A stretch of DNA of 64,000 bases from an uncultured Lachnospiraceae bacterium. GTDB taxonomy: Bacteria; Bacillota; Clostridia; Lachnospirales; Lachnospiraceae. Shown piece by piece: positions 61,298 to 64,000 of the stretch. The stretch's first letter is position 1; each line of letters begins with the position of its first letter. Both the position numbers and the translations under genes were made by a program. The stretch covers positions 126,024-190,023 of the forward strand of contig CAJTPF010000002.1 in assembly GCA_910578175.1 (NCBI GenBank), in the 5' to 3' direction. The notes beneath the pieces are model-generated. The model was given only the letters and a program-made list of their open reading frames with translations. It was not told the origin of the DNA and ran no database searches.

Positions 61298-62068
61298 CTA
61301 TACCTCAATCTCCATAATTTTTCTTCCAAGCAGAAAAGCAGCAATATAAATTACAAAACAAGCACTCATAATAATTCTTCCTGCCTGGGTCTGATACATG
61401 ACTGCCATCATTCCGGGAGACGAGATTTTAACATAAGAAATCATTACCAACGGAATAACATTCATTATCATTTGCTCGAATCTTTTTTCACTGATCATCG
61501 ACCTGATTTCTCTTTCTGCATCTGTTTTTTCTGAAATATTTAACGCTGCGGATCGAACCACACCTATCAAATCTCCACCGGTACGTTTTCCAATCGCCAG
61601 AACCTCAGAAAATAGCCGGATATCCTGATTTCCGCTTCTCATCCCTAATTCTGCTATTGCTTCCTCAATGTTTATATTGTTCTTTAACTTTCCCAAAATG
61701 AGTTTCAACTCTTTGCAAATATAACTATTATCTCCATACAATTCACTCATTTCCAAATAAGATTCCTTTATGGAATTTTCAAGTGAATAACCGGCTGACA
61801 TTTGTGCTGCCAATGAAATACATAAATCCTTAAATTCATCTTTTAGTTTATTTTGCCGTTGATTACATAATCTTTTTTTTATTACCTTAAAATAAGGAAT
61901 TAAAATAACGGACAAGGGTATTGAAACCAGCAGACTATCATAAAAGATATTGGAAAATACATAAACAATTACTATACCTAATATTCCGTATCTGAAATAC
62001 TCCATGCAGGAGAGTGAATAATAATGATATATTATTATTCCTTCTTTTTTACTGTTATACAGTTTCAT
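61298..62068 (-). CDS. tadB: TadB-like platform protein (T2SS-F domain)
   Basis: 256 residues. Helices near 25-50 and 205-250 flank the T2SS-F domain: FKDLCISLAAQMSAGYSLEN, AIAELGMRSGNQDIRLFSEVLAIGKRTGG (in two parts) and the SEKTDAEREIRSMISE helix. It forms the inner-membrane platform for the TadA motor. Its start overlaps tadA by 14 bases. Confidence 0.9.
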   Translation of the reverse strand: MKLYNSKKEGIIIYHYYSLSCMEYFRYGILGIVIVYVFSNIFYDSLLVSIPLSVILIPYFKVIKKRLCNQRQNKLKDEFKDLCISLAAQMSAGYSLENSIKESYLEMSELYGDNSYICKELKLILGKLKNNINIEEAIAELGMRSGNQDIRLFSEVLAIGKRTGGDLIGVVRSAALNISEKTDAEREIRSMISEKRFEQMIMNVIPLVMISYVKISSPGMMAVMYQTQAGRIIMSACFVIYIAAFLLGRKIMEIEV

Positions 62069-63317
62069 ATCTTAAATCCTCCTCATGAAAGCCGGCAGCC
62101 AGAAGTTTCCCAAGATTATTTAATCTGTTTCCGGTCCATTGTAAATCTCCCATAACGTTTTTTTGATCTCCCTCTCTTCGTTCCTCACGGAATAGGAATA
62201 TGGGATTAATTTCAATTTCACCGGATTCATATTCTCCTACTTCCACAATCTCCATAACTCTTCTGGATTTATCTCTCAATCTGGATAGATGAATGATAAT
62301 ATCAATTCCGGAAGCTATCTGCCCCTTTATTCCGTCCAGTGGCATATCAATGCCCATTAATACCATTGTTTCAAGCCTTTTCAGCATATCTTTAGAGTTA
62401 TTGGCATGTCCTGAGCTTAAACTGCCGTCATGACCGGTATTTAAAGCAGATAATAGATCAAATGCCTCCTCCCCCCTTACTTCACCGATAATGATCCGGT
62501 CCGGTCTCATCCGAAGACTGCTTTTTATTAAATCCCGTATTAAAATTCCATTTTCCCCTTCCGTATTCTCCTGTTTTACCTCCAGACTGACCAGATTTTT
62601 TATCCCATTTATCTTTAATTCTGCCGAATCCTCAATAGTAATGATCCTTTCGTTTTTCGGAATATAATTTGACAATGCATTTAAAAAAGTTGTCTTTCCA
62701 GAACCGGTTCCTCCGCATATAAAAAGATTATATTTACTCTGTACCAATATTTTTAAAAAATCAGCAGCTGTACGGTTAATTGCTCCAATCTCAATTAGCC
62801 TGTCCATTGTAAGAGGATGATTTCCAAATTTTCGTATGGTAACAACCGGACCATTTAATGCTACCGGAGATAATACCACATTAACACGGCTGCCGTCTTT
62901 TAATCTCGTATCAACAATGGGAGAAGTTTCATTTACCCTTCTGTTTACCCCTGCCACTATTTGCTGTATCACATCCCGTAAACGCTCTTCGGAAGTAAAA
63001 TTACCATTAAACTGATTAATTTCACCATTCTTTTCTATAAAAATATTATTTGGCCCGTTGATCATAATCTCTGTTATTTCATCATCTTTCAGTAAATATT
63101 CCAAAACATCAAGTCCCCGGATAGAATCAAATATTTCTTTTCTATAAATTAGTTTTTCCTTTATCCCGAGTGGACTTCCTTTATTCCTGTCCCGGCTGAA
63201 TCTGAATAACTCCTCATCTATAATTTGCCAGATATCATCATCAGAACTATCCCGGGTTATATCTATTTTGTCAATAACTTCTTTTCTTAATAAGTCTATA
63301 ACTCCGCTCTTATCCAT
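62055..63317 (-). CDS. tadA: TadA/CpaF secretion ATPase
   Basis: 420 residues, T2SS-E superfamily. An N-terminal domain (about 50-190) contains [20 protein letters not shown] and [20 protein letters not shown]. Walker [16 protein letters not shown] is at about 201-215, the Asp box with [12 protein letters not shown], Walker [20 protein letters not shown], and the His box [12 protein letters not shown]. It is the hexameric motor that extrudes Flp pilin. It overlaps tadZ by 8 bases and tadB by 14. Confidence 0.95.
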   Translation of the reverse strand: MDKSGVIDLLRKEVIDKIDITRDSSDDDIWQIIDEELFRFSRDRNKGSPLGIKEKLIYRKEIFDSIRGLDVLEYLLKDDEITEIMINGPNNIFIEKNGEINQFNGNFTSEERLRDVIQQIVAGVNRRVNETSPIVDTRLKDGSRVNVVLSPVALNGPVVTIRKFGNHPLTMDRLIEIGAINRTAADFLKILVQSKYNLFICGGTGSGKTTFLNALSNYIPKNERIITIEDSAELKINGIKNLVSLEVKQENTEGENGILIRDLIKSSLRMRPDRIIIGEVRGEEAFDLLSALNTGHDGSLSSGHANNSKDMLKRLETMVLMGIDMPLDGIKGQIASGIDIIIHLSRLRDKSRRVMEIVEVGEYESGEIEINPIFLFREERREGDQKNVMGDLQWTGNRLNNLGKLLAAGFHEEDLRYETV

Positions 63318-64000
63318 TTAAAATTACTAATCCCCTTTCTTCTATCAGCGTATTAACTTTTATCTGCAGGCATTCTTTATCATATGTTTCATTCAGCACA
63401 TCATTCATGGGTAATCGGTATATTTCCAGGTCATTATCTTCTTTCTTCATTATTTTTTGAAATTCTTCAGATTTGTGTATTGATATTTCATCCGCCATAT
63501 ATGGCATAATTATAAAATCGCATATATTTAACACCTGCAATATATCACTGATAATATCTGATAAATCCAATACTATTGTTTTATAATCCGATACTTTGCA
63601 TATTTCCGATATCAGACCTTTCCACTGCTCACTTGTGATGGTTCTGAGTTCCTGACCATTTTCCATGGGGGGAATATAATCAAATCCTTTCATACTCTGA
63701 AGCACTGCTTTTAGTTTTAATTCAAATGACCATGAATTCTGCATATAAAAATATAATAAATCAGCCAGATCATACTCCTTATTTTCTTCATCATTTCTGC
63801 GCAAGGATGAATATTCTTCCATATTAATTAATAATACCTTTCCTTTTTTAGCCAGATTACCTGTTAACTCCATGGATAATGCTGTCTTTCCGCACCGTTT
63901 GACAGGTGAATAGACTCCTATGATCTGAACTTTTTTCCCACCGGTTATTCTGATAACATCTTTTTTTACCGTTATGGATTCTGCACATAAATTAATGATA
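63310..64000 (-). CDS. tadZ: TadZ/CpaE-like ParA-family protein (cut by window edge)
   Basis: The frame is open to the right edge, so only the C-terminal 230 residues are seen. The visible P-loop is IGVYSPVKRCGKTALSMEL. This is the deviant Walker A of MinD/ParA proteins, with Lys in VKR..GKT. Later motifs: VLLINMEEY, and IVLDLSDIISDILQVL (switch II-like). A frame starting at the internal ATG at 63873 would lose the P-loop and is not real. TadZ positions the pilus machine at the pole. It is the first visible gene of the operon. Confidence 0.85.
   Translation of the reverse strand, partial: IINLCAESITVKKDVIRITGGKKVQIIGVYSPVKRCGKTALSMELTGNLAKKGKVLLINMEEYSSLRRNDEENKEYDLADLLYFYMQNSWSFELKLKAVLQSMKGFDYIPPMENGQELRTITSEQWKGLISEICKVSDYKTIVLDLSDIISDILQVLNICDFIIMPYMADEISIHKSEEFQKIMKKEDNDLEIYRLPMNDVLNETYDKECLQIKVNTLIEERGLVILNG

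Overview
The window reads as chromosomal DNA of a low-GC, Gram-positive anaerobe, most likely a Lachnospiraceae-type Clostridium relative. The support is AT-rich sequence with TTGACA/TATAAT promoters and strong GGAGG ribosome sites, a desulfoferrodoxin plus flavodiiron protein pair, a spore-type LysM/GH18 lysin, chemoreceptors, and a Tad/Flp pilus locus with the Firmicutes-type accessory proteins (Flp1-like pilin, DUF5702-like protein, FHA and rhomboid proteins). No prophage, insertion sequence, CRISPR array or rRNA was seen. One tRNA gene (Cys) is present.

Layout. 1-1.6 kb: an RND/MMPL transporter cut by the left edge, divergent from its TetR regulator across a two-operator palindromic promoter. 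1.6-5.4 kb: a soluble zinc-binding chemoreceptor, a Big_2 Ig-repeat surface protein and two small XRE regulators. 5.5-10.4 kb: tRNA-Cys and a run of envelope genes (CvpA, a DUF5711-like propeller, a pseudo-MPN/LysM fusion, a coiled-coil membrane protein). 10.5-12.4 kb: a PTS EIIC of the PfoR type and a sirtuin. 12.5-16.9 kb: an unusual operon encoding a small secreted Ser/Thr-rich beta-hairpin protein, a lipoprotein, a minimal adaptor, an ABC ATPase and a MacB/FtsX permease. 17-20.3 kb: MscL with a zinc ribbon, then a divergent ketoacyl synthase III-like gene paired with a membrane chemoreceptor. 20.3-22.1 kb: the oxygen-defence operon (desulfoferrodoxin and flavodiiron protein). 22.1-24 kb: an Lsa-type ABC-F ribosome-protection gene with a complete attenuation leader. 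24-25.2 kb: LysM-GH18.

25.2-42.8 kb is a surface-glycan island on the minus strand: VioA/WecE-like aminotransferase, NeuD/PglD-like acetyltransferase, GT56 (WecF-like) glycosyltransferase, an LPG-synthase-type membrane protein, three tandem paralogous giant GT-C-like membrane proteins, two acyltransferase-3 proteins, a SASA-type carbohydrate esterase and a transglutaminase-fold protein. Together they look able to make a 4-acetamido-4,6-dideoxyhexose, attach it to a lipid-linked glycan, and add and remove O-acyl groups.

42.9-49 kb: pgi, then an operon of a contractile-injection-type AAA+ ATPase translationally coupled to a GIY-YIG nuclease-like protein and an Imm26-like protein, then an unknown membrane protein. 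49.1-53.1 kb: a TSCPD protein and MurG, HIT, an orphan histidine kinase and a flavodoxin-SCP2 fusion. 53.1-64 kb: a Tad/Flp pilus locus (tadZ-A-B-C, flp1, DUF5702, TadE-like, prepilin peptidase, TadE-like, FHA, rhomboid), cut by the right edge inside tadZ.

The strongest leads for something undescribed are the 12.7-16.9 kb secreted-protein/ABC operon, the AAA+/GIY-YIG/Imm26 operon at 44.4-47.7 kb, the attenuator in front of the ABC-F gene, and the triplicated GT-C-like proteins.
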